A stretch of 64,000 nt of DNA from Nitrosomonadales bacterium (GTDB lineage: Bacteria > Pseudomonadota > Gammaproteobacteria > Burkholderiales > Gallionellaceae). The position numbers and the translations under genes were made by a program. The stretch is taken from contig JACRNY010000004.1 of assembly GCA_016214695.1 (NCBI GenBank), positions 62,001 to 126,000 of the forward strand, read 5' to 3'. The notes under the pieces were generated by a model, which saw only the letters and a program-made list of their open reading frames with translations, made no database searches and was not told the origin of the DNA. Of this stretch, positions 22,586 through 30,181 are shown piece after piece (the first letter of the stretch is position 1; every line of letters begins with the position of its first letter).

Positions 22586-24685
22586 ATGAAACGTTCTGCC
22601 GTATTGCTTGTGAGTTCCCTGTTCACCTGTTCCGCTTGGGGCGAAGAACAACCCTCCCTGAAAGAGATCACCGTCACCGCGAAGGGGGCGGATGTGGCCG
22701 AGCGCCGCGAAGCCACCACGCAAAAGGTCGTGCTGGAGCGCAAGGACATCGAGAACCTGGGTGTGATGACCATCGGCGAGGTGCTGGGCAAGTTGCCGGG
22801 TGTCGAAGTTCAGGGTGACGGCCAGCGCGCGCGCGGCATGTCGCGCGATTCGGTGCAGATCCTGGTGGACGGCGAGCGTTCGGCGGGCGGTGCGCGCATG
22901 GCGGCGGCGATCGTCGGGCGTCTGCCTTCCGGCGATCTGGAGCGCGTCGAGATATTGCGCGGATCGTCGGCTGAATATGGCGGCAGTGCGGCTGTCACCG
23001 TCAATCTGGTCATGAAGAAAGCCCTGCCCAAACGCACGACCGCGCTGAAGGCAGCGGTGGGCTATCGCGGCAGCGAGCCGAATGCGCAGTTCACCCTGAC
23101 CGAGAATGGCGGCGCGGGCGGTTTCGCCTGGACCCTGCCGATCACCTTGAACCTGCACCGCATGCCAACGCAAAGCGAGACCGAGCGGCAGGACACGACG
23201 GCGGGTACGCGCAGCCTGTGGCAGCAGGAGAGCGAGAAGGGGGTATACACCTTCCGCGAATTCGCGCTGTCGCCGCGCATGACCTGGAAAGACGGCAGCG
23301 ATAGCCTGACCATCTCGCCGCTGTTTTTCGACGGTGCCGGCAAGCGCGACAGCGACATGACGCAGTTGGCGGCGACTCCGGCGACTGCAACCACACTCGC
23401 CTTCAACGGCGATCGCTACAGTCGCGAAGAGAACTATCGCCGCATGCTGCGGCTGCGTGCCGAAGGCGAGAAGCTGCTGGAGGGCTCCAGGTTGTCCGGC
23501 CGCGCCTCGTTCAACAGCGGCAAGCGCACGGCCGATGTGACAAGGGTCGCGCGCGATGCCGCGCTCACTCCAACGACTTCCACCGAACACAGCGACAGCA
23601 ACGAGAACGAGAGCAATCTGGCCTTGCGCCTGGACCGGCCGTTCGGCGAACATCTGCTTGCGGTCGGGCTGGAATACATCAACCTGCACCGCAATGACGA
23701 TCAGATATTCACCGGCAGCTATGCAGCGGTCACTTCTGCCAGCGCGAAGGAAAGGCAGAGCGTCGCCTGGGTGCAGGACGACTGGAAACTGTTGCCCGGC
23801 ACCACGCTGACCTACGGTCTGCGTGGCGAGAGCGTGGCGCTGGATTCGGCAGGAACGGCGCAACGGCACGGGCGCGTGATGCCGTCGCTGGCAGTGCGCT
23901 GGGAGCCGGCCGACAAGTGGCTGCTGCGCTCCTCACTTGGGGCCGGGCTCAAGATGCCGCGTCTGGATGAGATCAGCGATACCACGTCGCCCAGCATCGC
24001 AGCCAATACGCCGGTCGAGGCGGACAAGCGCGGCAATCCCAGCCTGCAGCCGGAACGCAGCGTGAACTTCGAAGCCGTGTTGGAGCGTTATCTGGATGGC
24101 GAGTACGGCGTGCTGGGGGCGAACTTCTATGCCCGTTCCACGCAGGACTTCACCGAGCGCCGCGTGCAGCTTGAGGGTGCCCGCTGGGTCGACCGGCCGC
24201 AGAACGAGGGGCGCGCGCTGCATTGGGGTTTCGAGCTGGACGGCAAGGTGCGCACCGACAGCATGGGCTGGAAGGGCGCGACGGTGAAAGCGCACCTGAC
24301 CCTGCCGCATGCGCGTGTGGACGACACGCGCCTCGGTGTGACGCGTATGGCACGCGATACGCCCAGATACGTATTCTCGGCGGGACTGGATGAAAGCCTG
24401 CCCAGCCTGCAATCCAGCTATGGTCTTTCTTTGCAATTGTCCGGTCGTAGCGTGACCGATATCCCCGGTGAGCTGCGCAGTTCCACACAGGCCAGGACCA
24501 CGCTGGACGGGTTCTGGCTGTACAAGCTGGATCCGCGACTCAATCTGCGGGTAAGCGGACAGAACCTGCTGGCGACAGATACGGTGCGCGAGACGACCTA
24601 CATATCGGGCGGCGATAGCTGGCAGCTGCGTTCGGTACAGGGCGGTTACCGGGCATTGCTGGTTGCGCTGGAGGGGCGCTGGTAA
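22586..24685 (+). CDS. TonB-dependent outer-membrane receptor (metal-uptake locus, second receptor)
   Basis: 699 residues. Signal peptide MKRSAVLLVSSLFTCSAWG is followed immediately by a TonB box, LKEITVTAKG, and a plug domain (about 40-150) with IGEVLGKLPGVEVQGDGQRA and LERVEILRGSSAEYGGSAAV. The rest is a compact barrel ending VALEGRW. It differs clearly from the first receptor, so it may take up a different ligand or the same metal in another complex. It starts 24 bases after the SafE-like gene without an obvious ribosome site and ends one base before tonB, which ties it to the dedicated motor. Confidence 0.88.
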   Translation: MKRSAVLLVSSLFTCSAWGEEQPSLKEITVTAKGADVAERREATTQKVVLERKDIENLGVMTIGEVLGKLPGVEVQGDGQRARGMSRDSVQILVDGERSAGGARMAAAIVGRLPSGDLERVEILRGSSAEYGGSAAVTVNLVMKKALPKRTTALKAAVGYRGSEPNAQFTLTENGGAGGFAWTLPITLNLHRMPTQSETERQDTTAGTRSLWQQESEKGVYTFREFALSPRMTWKDGSDSLTISPLFFDGAGKRDSDMTQLAATPATATTLAFNGDRYSREENYRRMLRLRAEGEKLLEGSRLSGRASFNSGKRTADVTRVARDAALTPTTSTEHSDSNENESNLALRLDRPFGEHLLAVGLEYINLHRNDDQIFTGSYAAVTSASAKERQSVAWVQDDWKLLPGTTLTYGLRGESVALDSAGTAQRHGRVMPSLAVRWEPADKWLLRSSLGAGLKMPRLDEISDTTSPSIAANTPVEADKRGNPSLQPERSVNFEAVLERYLDGEYGVLGANFYARSTQDFTERRVQLEGARWVDRPQNEGRALHWGFELDGKVRTDSMGWKGATVKAHLTLPHARVDDTRLGVTRMARDTPRYVFSAGLDESLPSLQSSYGLSLQLSGRSVTDIPGELRSSTQARTTLDGFWLYKLDPRLNLRVSGQNLLATDTVRETTYISGGDSWQLRSVQGGYRALLVALEGRW

Positions 24686-24686
24686 C

Positions 24687-25322
24687 ATGACGGCCATCCA
24701 GTTCTCCTTGAACCCGTTCGTGGCGATGTCGTATTCCTATTCCTCCCAGCCGGAGCGCTCTCCATTGCACGAGCGCATCAGTGTGGTCGCACTGGTGGTT
24801 CTGTTGCACGCGCTGGCCTTCGCCTCTTACCTGTTGCAGCCGGAAGCTCCCGCCATACTGGTCAACGAGATGTCGATCTCTTTCGCCAACACGCAGATGC
24901 AGCAGGCCGATGTCACGCCGCAACCCAAACCGAAACCGCGCGAACCGGATCCCTTGCCCGCCGAGGAGGCCGTGAAGCAGGAAGCTCAGCCCGAGCAGCA
25001 GGCGGCCACGCCGCCTTCACCCATCCTGCTGGATGCCGAACCGGACTACCGCGCCGATTATCTGAACAACCCGCGCCCGCCTTATCCCATGGTGGCGCGG
25101 CGCATGGGCTATCACGGCAAGGTGGTGCTGAACGTGGAAGTGCTGGCAGAGGGCAGGGCGGGTGAGGTGAAGCTGCATCAGAGCTGCGGTTACGACATCC
25201 TCGACAATGCCGCGATACAGACGGTGAAGACCTGGCGCTTCACGCCCGCGCGCCGTTTCGGCCAACCGGTGACGCAATGGTTTCTGGTGCCGATCAAATT
25301 TTCTTTAGAGGAAGAGACATGA
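24687..25322 (+). CDS. tonB: TonB-family energy transducer
   Basis: 211 residues. One N-terminal transmembrane helix (about 33-52, RISVVALVVLLHALAFASYL) is followed by a Pro/Glu/Lys-rich periplasmic linker (QPKPKPREPDPLPAEEA) and a C-terminal TonB domain with NNPRPPYPMVARRMGYHG and ILDNAAIQTVKTWRFTPA. It transmits proton-motive force from ExbBD to the receptors. The start at 24687 lies one base after the receptor stop; an internal ATG at 24726 is possible. Its stop overlaps exbB. Being between receptor and motor genes, it probably serves this locus specifically. Confidence 0.9.
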   Translation: MTAIQFSLNPFVAMSYSYSSQPERSPLHERISVVALVVLLHALAFASYLLQPEAPAILVNEMSISFANTQMQQADVTPQPKPKPREPDPLPAEEAVKQEAQPEQQAATPPSPILLDAEPDYRADYLNNPRPPYPMVARRMGYHGKVVLNVEVLAEGRAGEVKLHQSCGYDILDNAAIQTVKTWRFTPARRFGQPVTQWFLVPIKFSLEEET

Positions 25323-25975
25323 ACGATCTGTTTTCCGTCAACTCGCCCATCGTCACCGCGACGCTGCTGCTGCTGATCCTGCTGTCCATCGCGACATGGT
25401 CGATCGCCTTGTTCAAACTGTGGAAACAGTGGCAATCGCGCAAGCACGATCTCGCGTTCATCGACAGTTTCTGGTCGGCGCAGGAGTGGAGCAAGGCTGC
25501 AGAGATAACGCAGAACAGCGAGGGTGACATCGCGCGCCTGGCGCAGGCCGGATTTGCCGAGATGAAGACATTGAATGCGGCGCAACAGGACCTGAAGCAT
25601 TCCGGCGCGCCGCACGATGTGCTGGAACGCATGCTGCGCCAGCAGTTGCAGAACATCCAGCGCTTTCACGAGCGCGGTCTTGCCGAGCTGGCGACCATCG
25701 GTTCGACCGCGCCCTTTGTCGGCCTGTTCGGCACGGTGTGGGGCATCATGCATGCGTTGCAGGATATCGGCAAGACCGGCTCGGCCTCGCTCGATGTGGT
25801 GGCCGGTCCCATCGGCGAAGCGCTGATTGCCACCGCCATCGGTATCGCCACCGCCTTGCCCGCGGTGCTGGCCTACAACTTCTTCCTGCGCCGGCTGAAG
25901 GTGCACGTGACCGACCTGGAGAACTTCGCCCACGACTTCATGCGCCTGGCGCAGAAGCACGATTACAGACTGTGA
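25319..25975 (+). CDS. exbB: ExbB-family proton-channel subunit (second copy)
   Basis: 218 residues with one N-terminal transmembrane helix (about 15-35) and two C-terminal ones (about 125-150 and 170-195). LATIGSTAPFVGLFGTVWGI is the family signature. It overlaps tonB by ATGA, with GAGGAAGAG as ribosome site. With the following ExbD it drives this locus's TonB. It is distinct in sequence from the exbB at 497-1102. Confidence 0.93.
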   Translation: MNDLFSVNSPIVTATLLLLILLSIATWSIALFKLWKQWQSRKHDLAFIDSFWSAQEWSKAAEITQNSEGDIARLAQAGFAEMKTLNAAQQDLKHSGAPHDVLERMLRQQLQNIQRFHERGLAELATIGSTAPFVGLFGTVWGIMHALQDIGKTGSASLDVVAGPIGEALIATAIGIATALPAVLAYNFFLRRLKVHVTDLENFAHDFMRLAQKHDYRL

Positions 25976-25982
25976 GGCGGCC

Positions 25983-26396
25983 ATGAGCTTCGGAAACAAT
26001 TCTTCCCAGGAAAGCGGCAGCATGATGAGCGAGATCAACGTCACGCCGCTGGTGGACGTGATGCTGGTGCTGCTGGTGGTGTTCATCATCACGGCCCCCT
26101 TGCTGGCGCCGCAATCGCTCAAGATCAACCTGCCCAAGACCGATTCTGTGCAGCAGAACGACAAGCCGCAGAAGGTCAGCCTGGTGGTCGATGCACAGGG
26201 CAACATCGAGATGGATCACATGCACGTGAGCGACGAGGGGCTGGCCGAGATGCTGCGCCAGCACGCAGTCGATCCGCAATTCCAGCTGCAGATCGAGGCC
26301 GACAGTGCGGTGCCCTATGGCCGTGTCGCGGCATTGATGGCGCTTGCGCAGAAGGCCGGCGTCAGCAAACTGTCGTTCATGACGCTGGCGAAGTGA
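25983..26396 (+). CDS. exbD: ExbD-family proton-channel subunit (second copy)
   Basis: 137 residues. A short cytoplasmic N-terminus precedes one transmembrane helix with the conserved aspartate in INVTPLVDVMLVLLVVFIIT. The periplasmic domain ends AGVSKLSFMTLAK. It partners the ExbB encoded 7 bases upstream and closes the tonB-exbB-exbD set. The csp gene follows after 78 bases. Confidence 0.93.
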   Translation: MSFGNNSSQESGSMMSEINVTPLVDVMLVLLVVFIITAPLLAPQSLKINLPKTDSVQQNDKPQKVSLVVDAQGNIEMDHMHVSDEGLAEMLRQHAVDPQFQLQIEADSAVPYGRVAALMALAQKAGVSKLSFMTLAK

Positions 26397-26437
26397 CAGC
26401 ATGGCGATGCGAACGGGATTGAATTAAACTGCCGACC

Positions 26438-26455
26438 GGCAGCGTCGACGCTGCC
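26438..26455. promoter_or_regulatory. 18-bp perfect palindrome upstream of csp
   Basis: GGCAGCGTCGACGCTGCC is fully self-complementary and lies between exbD and csp, 19 bases before the csp ATG. A -10-like TTAAACT lies just upstream (26424-26430). It could be an operator over a csp promoter or, in RNA, a 7-bp hairpin with a 4-base loop. Its sequence differs from the operator at 17477-17506. Confidence 0.6.
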
Positions 26456-26474
26456 CTAAATCTGAGGAGATCAC

Positions 26475-26927
26475 ATGAATCGCAGAGAATTGCTTTTGGG
26501 TGCTGCTGCAATGGCCGCTGCTGCAACCACCGGACAGGCTTTTGCCGCAACACACGAGCATGACCACATGAGCATGCATGACCACCACGGTACGATGGCG
26601 CACGATGGCAAGCTGATAGCCGCTGCAGCCGATTGCGTCGCGAAAGCGAATCTTTGCCTGCAGCATTGCCTGGTGTCGCTCGGCAAGGGCGATACGGAAC
26701 TGGCAGCCTGCGCCCAATCCTCCAGCCAGGTCATCGCGATGTGTAATGCGCTGCTGGAGATGTCCGCAGCCAACTCCAAACATCTGCCCAGACTGGCCAA
26801 GGTGGCGATGGATGTGTGCAAGGAGTGCGAAGAAGAGTGCAAGAAGACCCAGAAGCATCCCGAATGCAAAGCCTGTATGGAGGCTTGTGCGGCTTGCTAT
26901 GCGGAATGCAAGAAGATCGCAGCTTAA
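26475..26927 (+). CDS. csp: Csp-type four-helix copper-storage protein, Tat-exported
   Basis: 150 residues. The N-terminus MNRRELLLGAAAMAAAATTG is a twin-arginine signal peptide, so the protein is exported folded. A His/Met-rich segment (HEHDHMSMHDHHGTMAHD) follows. The mature part has 13 cysteines, many as CxxxC pairs (DCVAKANLC, CKECEEEC, CKACMEACAACYAEC), as in the DUF326/Csp family. Characterised Csp1 from a methanotroph also has 13 cysteines lining a helical bundle that holds about a dozen Cu(I) ions. Ribosome site GAGGAG precedes the ATG. It lies 78 bases after exbD and ends at a terminator. It is the strongest evidence that the locus handles copper. Confidence 0.88.
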   Translation: MNRRELLLGAAAMAAAATTGQAFAATHEHDHMSMHDHHGTMAHDGKLIAAAADCVAKANLCLQHCLVSLGKGDTELAACAQSSSQVIAMCNALLEMSAANSKHLPRLAKVAMDVCKECEEECKKTQKHPECKACMEACAACYAECKKIAA

Positions 26928-26951
26928 GGTTTCCTTAAGGCCGGATGGTAT

Positions 26952-26978
26952 AAAAGGCACGCGTCGCGTGCCTTTTTA
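26952..26978 (+). terminator. Rho-independent terminator after csp
   Basis: An 11-bp perfect stem (AAAAGGCACGC with GCGTGCCTTTT) and a 3-base loop are followed by T-rich sequence. It ends the plus-strand series that starts at 17572 and separates it from pntA. Confidence 0.92.
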
Positions 26979-27021
26979 TTGTGAGGTCAATATTGGACTG
27001 CGAACCACCGGAAACCTCGAT

Positions 27022-27060
27022 TATAATGCCCGGCTGAGTCGCCGATCCTTGGGGGTCGGC
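27022..27060 (+). promoter_or_regulatory. pntA promoter -10 and leader hairpin
   Basis: A consensus TATAAT lies at 27022-27027, with no good -35 at the right distance. Downstream, GCCGATCC (27041-27048) pairs with GGGTCGGC (27053-27060) around a TTGG loop, giving an 8-bp leader hairpin with one G-T pair. The start codon follows at 27114 after GAGGATGACTTC. Confidence 0.45.
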
Positions 27061-27113
27061 TCGTTCAAGTGCGCTTGCGATGCCGTGTGCATCAGTGTGA
27101 AGAGGATGACTTC

Positions 27114-28694
27114 ATGGCTATGTTGATAGGAATTCCCCGCGAAACAGCAGCGGGAGAGAAGCGGGTTGCGACAGTTCCCGAGGTCGTGGAAAAGCTCGTC
27201 AAGCTGGGTTTCAGGGTTGCAATCGAATCAGGCGCGGGTGAAGCCGCGAATTTCAGTGATGATGCCTACCGTGCGGTCGGTGCGGAGATCATCGCTGGCG
27301 CACCGCAGTTGTGGGCTGCTTCCGATGTCGTGCTCAAGGTGGCTGTTCCGACGAGCGCCGAAGTGAACCTGATGCGCGAAGGCGGCACCCTGATCGGTTT
27401 CGTCTGGCCCGCACAGAATCCCGAATTGATGCAGCAACTGGCCGCGAAGAAGGCCACCGTGCTGGCGATGGATTGCTTGCCGCGCCAGCTTTCCCGCGCC
27501 CAGAAGATGGATGCGCTGACCTCGCAGGCCGGTGTGGCCGGTTACCGCGCGGTCATCGAGGCAGCCAACGTGTTCGGCCGCTACTTCAACGGTCAGATCA
27601 CGGCCGCAGGCAAAGTGCCTCCGGCCAAGGTCTTCATCGCGGGTGCCGGCGTAGCGGGTCTGGCCGCCATCGGCACAGCAGCCGGACTGGGCGCCATCGT
27701 GCGCGCCAACGATACCCGCGCCGAAGTGGCTGACCAGGTCAAGTCGCTGGGCGGTGAATTCGTGAAGGTGAATTACGAGGAAGAAGGTTCGGGCGGCGGC
27801 GGTTATGCCAAGGTCATGTCGGAAGGCTTCCAGCAGGCGCAGCGCGAGATGTACGTGCAACAGGCCCGCGAAGTGGACATCATCATCACCACCGCGTTGA
27901 TCCCCGGCAAGCCCGCGCCGCGCCTGATCACTGCCGAGATGGTGCAGAGCATGAAGCCCGGCAGCGTGATCGTCGATATGGCGGCGGAACGCGGCGGCAA
28001 CTGCGAACTGACCGAGCCCGGCAAGGTCGTTGTGAAGCACGGCGTCACCCTCGTCGGTTATACCGATCTGAACAGTCGCCTGGCCCGCCAGTCGTCCACT
28101 CTGTACGCGACCAATCTGTTCCGCCTCGCTGAAGAGTTGTGCAAGACCAAGGACGGCAACATCAACGTCAACATGGAAGACGACGCCATCCGCGGCCTGA
28201 CCGTCATCAAGGATGGCGAGGTCACCTGGCCCGCGCCTGCACCGAAGATGCCCGCACCGGCGGCGAAGCCGGCTGTCGCGGCCAAGGCACCCGCAGCGGC
28301 GCATGGCCACGGCAGCAGTGCGCCGATGTCTGCCAAATCGCTGGCGCTCGTATTCGGCCTGGGCGCCTTGCTGTTCCTGCTCGTCGGTGCCTATGCGCCC
28401 GCCGCATTCCTGGGGCACTTCACCGTGTTCGTGCTGGCCTGCTTCGTCGGCTACATGGTGGTGTGGAACGTGACTCCCGCGCTGCACACGCCGTTGATGA
28501 GCGTCACCAATGCGATCAGCAGCATCATCGTCATCGGCGCGCTGATCCAGGTCTCTCCCTCGTCGCTGTTTGCATTCGACCGTCCGGATGGCTGGATACG
28601 CGGTCTGGCGGTGGTGGCTATCGCCCTCACGGCGGTCAACATGTTCGGCGGATTCGCAGTCACTCGACGCATGCTGTCGATGTTCCGGAAATAA
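27114..28694 (+). CDS. pntA: NAD(P) transhydrogenase subunit alpha
   Basis: 526 residues, the full-length E. coli-type alpha subunit. The N-terminal NAD-binding domain (dI, about 1-380) opens [20 protein letters not shown] and has the dinucleotide motif [20 protein letters not shown]. The mobile loop appears as [16 protein letters not shown]. After an Ala/Pro/Lys linker with HGHGSS come the membrane helices of dII (about 420-515). It couples hydride transfer between NADH and NADP+ to proton movement, supplying NADPH. The ATG at 27114 is used; ATG 27120 is also possible. pntB follows after 8 bases. Confidence 0.96.
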   Translation: MAMLIGIPRETAAGEKRVATVPEVVEKLVKLGFRVAIESGAGEAANFSDDAYRAVGAEIIAGAPQLWAASDVVLKVAVPTSAEVNLMREGGTLIGFVWPAQNPELMQQLAAKKATVLAMDCLPRQLSRAQKMDALTSQAGVAGYRAVIEAANVFGRYFNGQITAAGKVPPAKVFIAGAGVAGLAAIGTAAGLGAIVRANDTRAEVADQVKSLGGEFVKVNYEEEGSGGGGYAKVMSEGFQQAQREMYVQQAREVDIIITTALIPGKPAPRLITAEMVQSMKPGSVIVDMAAERGGNCELTEPGKVVVKHGVTLVGYTDLNSRLARQSSTLYATNLFRLAEELCKTKDGNINVNMEDDAIRGLTVIKDGEVTWPAPAPKMPAPAAKPAVAAKAPAAAHGHGSSAPMSAKSLALVFGLGALLFLLVGAYAPAAFLGHFTVFVLACFVGYMVVWNVTPALHTPLMSVTNAISSIIVIGALIQVSPSSLFAFDRPDGWIRGLAVVAIALTAVNMFGGFAVTRRMLSMFRK

Positions 28695-28702
28695 GGAAAA
28701 AT

Positions 28703-30118
28703 ATGTCTTCAAGTCTGGTCTCTGTTGCATATATCGGCGCGATCATCCTGTTCATCCTCAGTCTGGGCGGGCTGTCCAACCCTGAGTCTTCGCGCCGCGG
28801 CAATCTCTATGGCATCGTCGGCATGTTGCTGGCCGTACTGGCCACCGTGTCCGGTCCGCGCGTCACGCTGGATGGGCTGCCCTGGATCATCGCTGCGCTG
28901 CTGGTGGGCGGCAGCGTCGGCCTCTATGCGGCGCGCAAGGTGCAGATGACGCAGATGCCGGAACTGGTCGCGCTGATGCACAGCCTGGTCGGTCTGGCTG
29001 CCTGTCTGGTCGGCTTCGCCAATTACATCGACCCGATGGCGGCGCTGAACCTGTCCAGCGCCGAAAAGGCGATCCACGAGATCGAAGTCTATCTCGGCAT
29101 CCTGATCGGCGCGGTGACCTTCTCCGGCTCGCTGATCGCGTTCGGCAAGCTGTCCGGCAAGATCGGCGGCAAGCCGTTGCTGCTGCCGGGACGGCACTTC
29201 ATGAATCTGGTCGGCCTGCTGGTGGTGATCGTGTTCGGCTATGTGTTCCTGCACGCCGAGACCATCGATGCGGGCATGATCGCACTGGCCGTGATGACGG
29301 TGATCGCGCTGCTGTTCGGCGTCCACATGGTGATGGCCATCGGCGGCGCCGATATGCCGGTGGTAGTGTCCATGCTGAACAGCTATTCCGGCTGGGCGGC
29401 GGCGGCGACCGGCTTCATGCTGAACAACGACCTGCTGATCGTCACCGGCGCATTGGTCGGTTCCAGCGGTGCCATCCTGTCCTACATCATGTGTCGTGCG
29501 ATGAACCGCAACTTCATCAGCGTAATTGCCGGCGGCTTCGGCACCGGCGGCGGTACGCCAGCCAAGAAGGGCGAGGCGCAGCCGGCAGGCGAGGTGGTTT
29601 CCATCAGTGCTGCCGACACGGCCGAACTGCTGAGGGAAGCCAAGAACGTGATCATCGTGCCGGGATACGGTATGGCCGTGGCGCAGGCGCAGCACGCGGT
29701 TAACGAGCTCACCCAGTTGCTGCGAGAAAAGGGCGTCAACGTGCGTTTCGGCATCCATCCGGTCGCAGGTCGCATGCCCGGCCATATGAACGTGCTGTTG
29801 GCCGAAGCCAAGGTGCCCTATGACATCGTGATGGAGATGGACGAGATCAATGCCGACTTCCCGGATACCGATGTCGCCATCGTGATCGGCGCCAACGACA
29901 TCGTGAACCCGGCGGCACAAGAAGAGCCGGGCAGCCCCATCGCCGGCATGCCGGTACTGGAAGTGTGGAAGGCGCGCACCTCCATCATGATGAAACGCAG
30001 CATGGCCACCGGCTATGCGGGCGTGGACAATCCGCTGTTCTACAAGGAGAACAACCGCATGTTGTTCGGCGATGCCAAGAAGGTCATCGAAGAAGTGGTA
30101 AAGGCGTTGCAACATTGA
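28703..30118 (+). CDS. pntB: NAD(P) transhydrogenase subunit beta
   Basis: 471 residues. The N-terminal half is membrane-embedded with about eight to nine helices (dII); the C-terminal domain III binds NADP(H), with [16 protein letters not shown] and the later [12 protein letters not shown] segment. It forms the proton channel with PntA. Start ATG 28703 follows AAGGAAAAAT. The two genes form an operon that ends in a terminator-like hairpin at 30141-30169. Confidence 0.97.
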   Translation: MSSSLVSVAYIGAIILFILSLGGLSNPESSRRGNLYGIVGMLLAVLATVSGPRVTLDGLPWIIAALLVGGSVGLYAARKVQMTQMPELVALMHSLVGLAACLVGFANYIDPMAALNLSSAEKAIHEIEVYLGILIGAVTFSGSLIAFGKLSGKIGGKPLLLPGRHFMNLVGLLVVIVFGYVFLHAETIDAGMIALAVMTVIALLFGVHMVMAIGGADMPVVVSMLNSYSGWAAAATGFMLNNDLLIVTGALVGSSGAILSYIMCRAMNRNFISVIAGGFGTGGGTPAKKGEAQPAGEVVSISAADTAELLREAKNVIIVPGYGMAVAQAQHAVNELTQLLREKGVNVRFGIHPVAGRMPGHMNVLLAEAKVPYDIVMEMDEINADFPDTDVAIVIGANDIVNPAAQEEPGSPIAGMPVLEVWKARTSIMMKRSMATGYAGVDNPLFYKENNRMLFGDAKKVIEEVVKALQH

Positions 30119-30140
30119 CCGCTAAAGAGGTCTAATGCGG

Positions 30141-30169
30141 CGCCCGCGGTTGTGCGGGCGTTGTTGTTT
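30141..30169 (+). terminator. Probable terminator of pntAB
   Basis: CGCCCGC (30141-30147) pairs with GCGGGCG (30154-30160) around a 6-base loop and is followed by TTGTTGTTT. The tail is interrupted by G, so strength is uncertain. Confidence 0.6.
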
Positions 30170-30181
30170 GGGAACTTGGCC

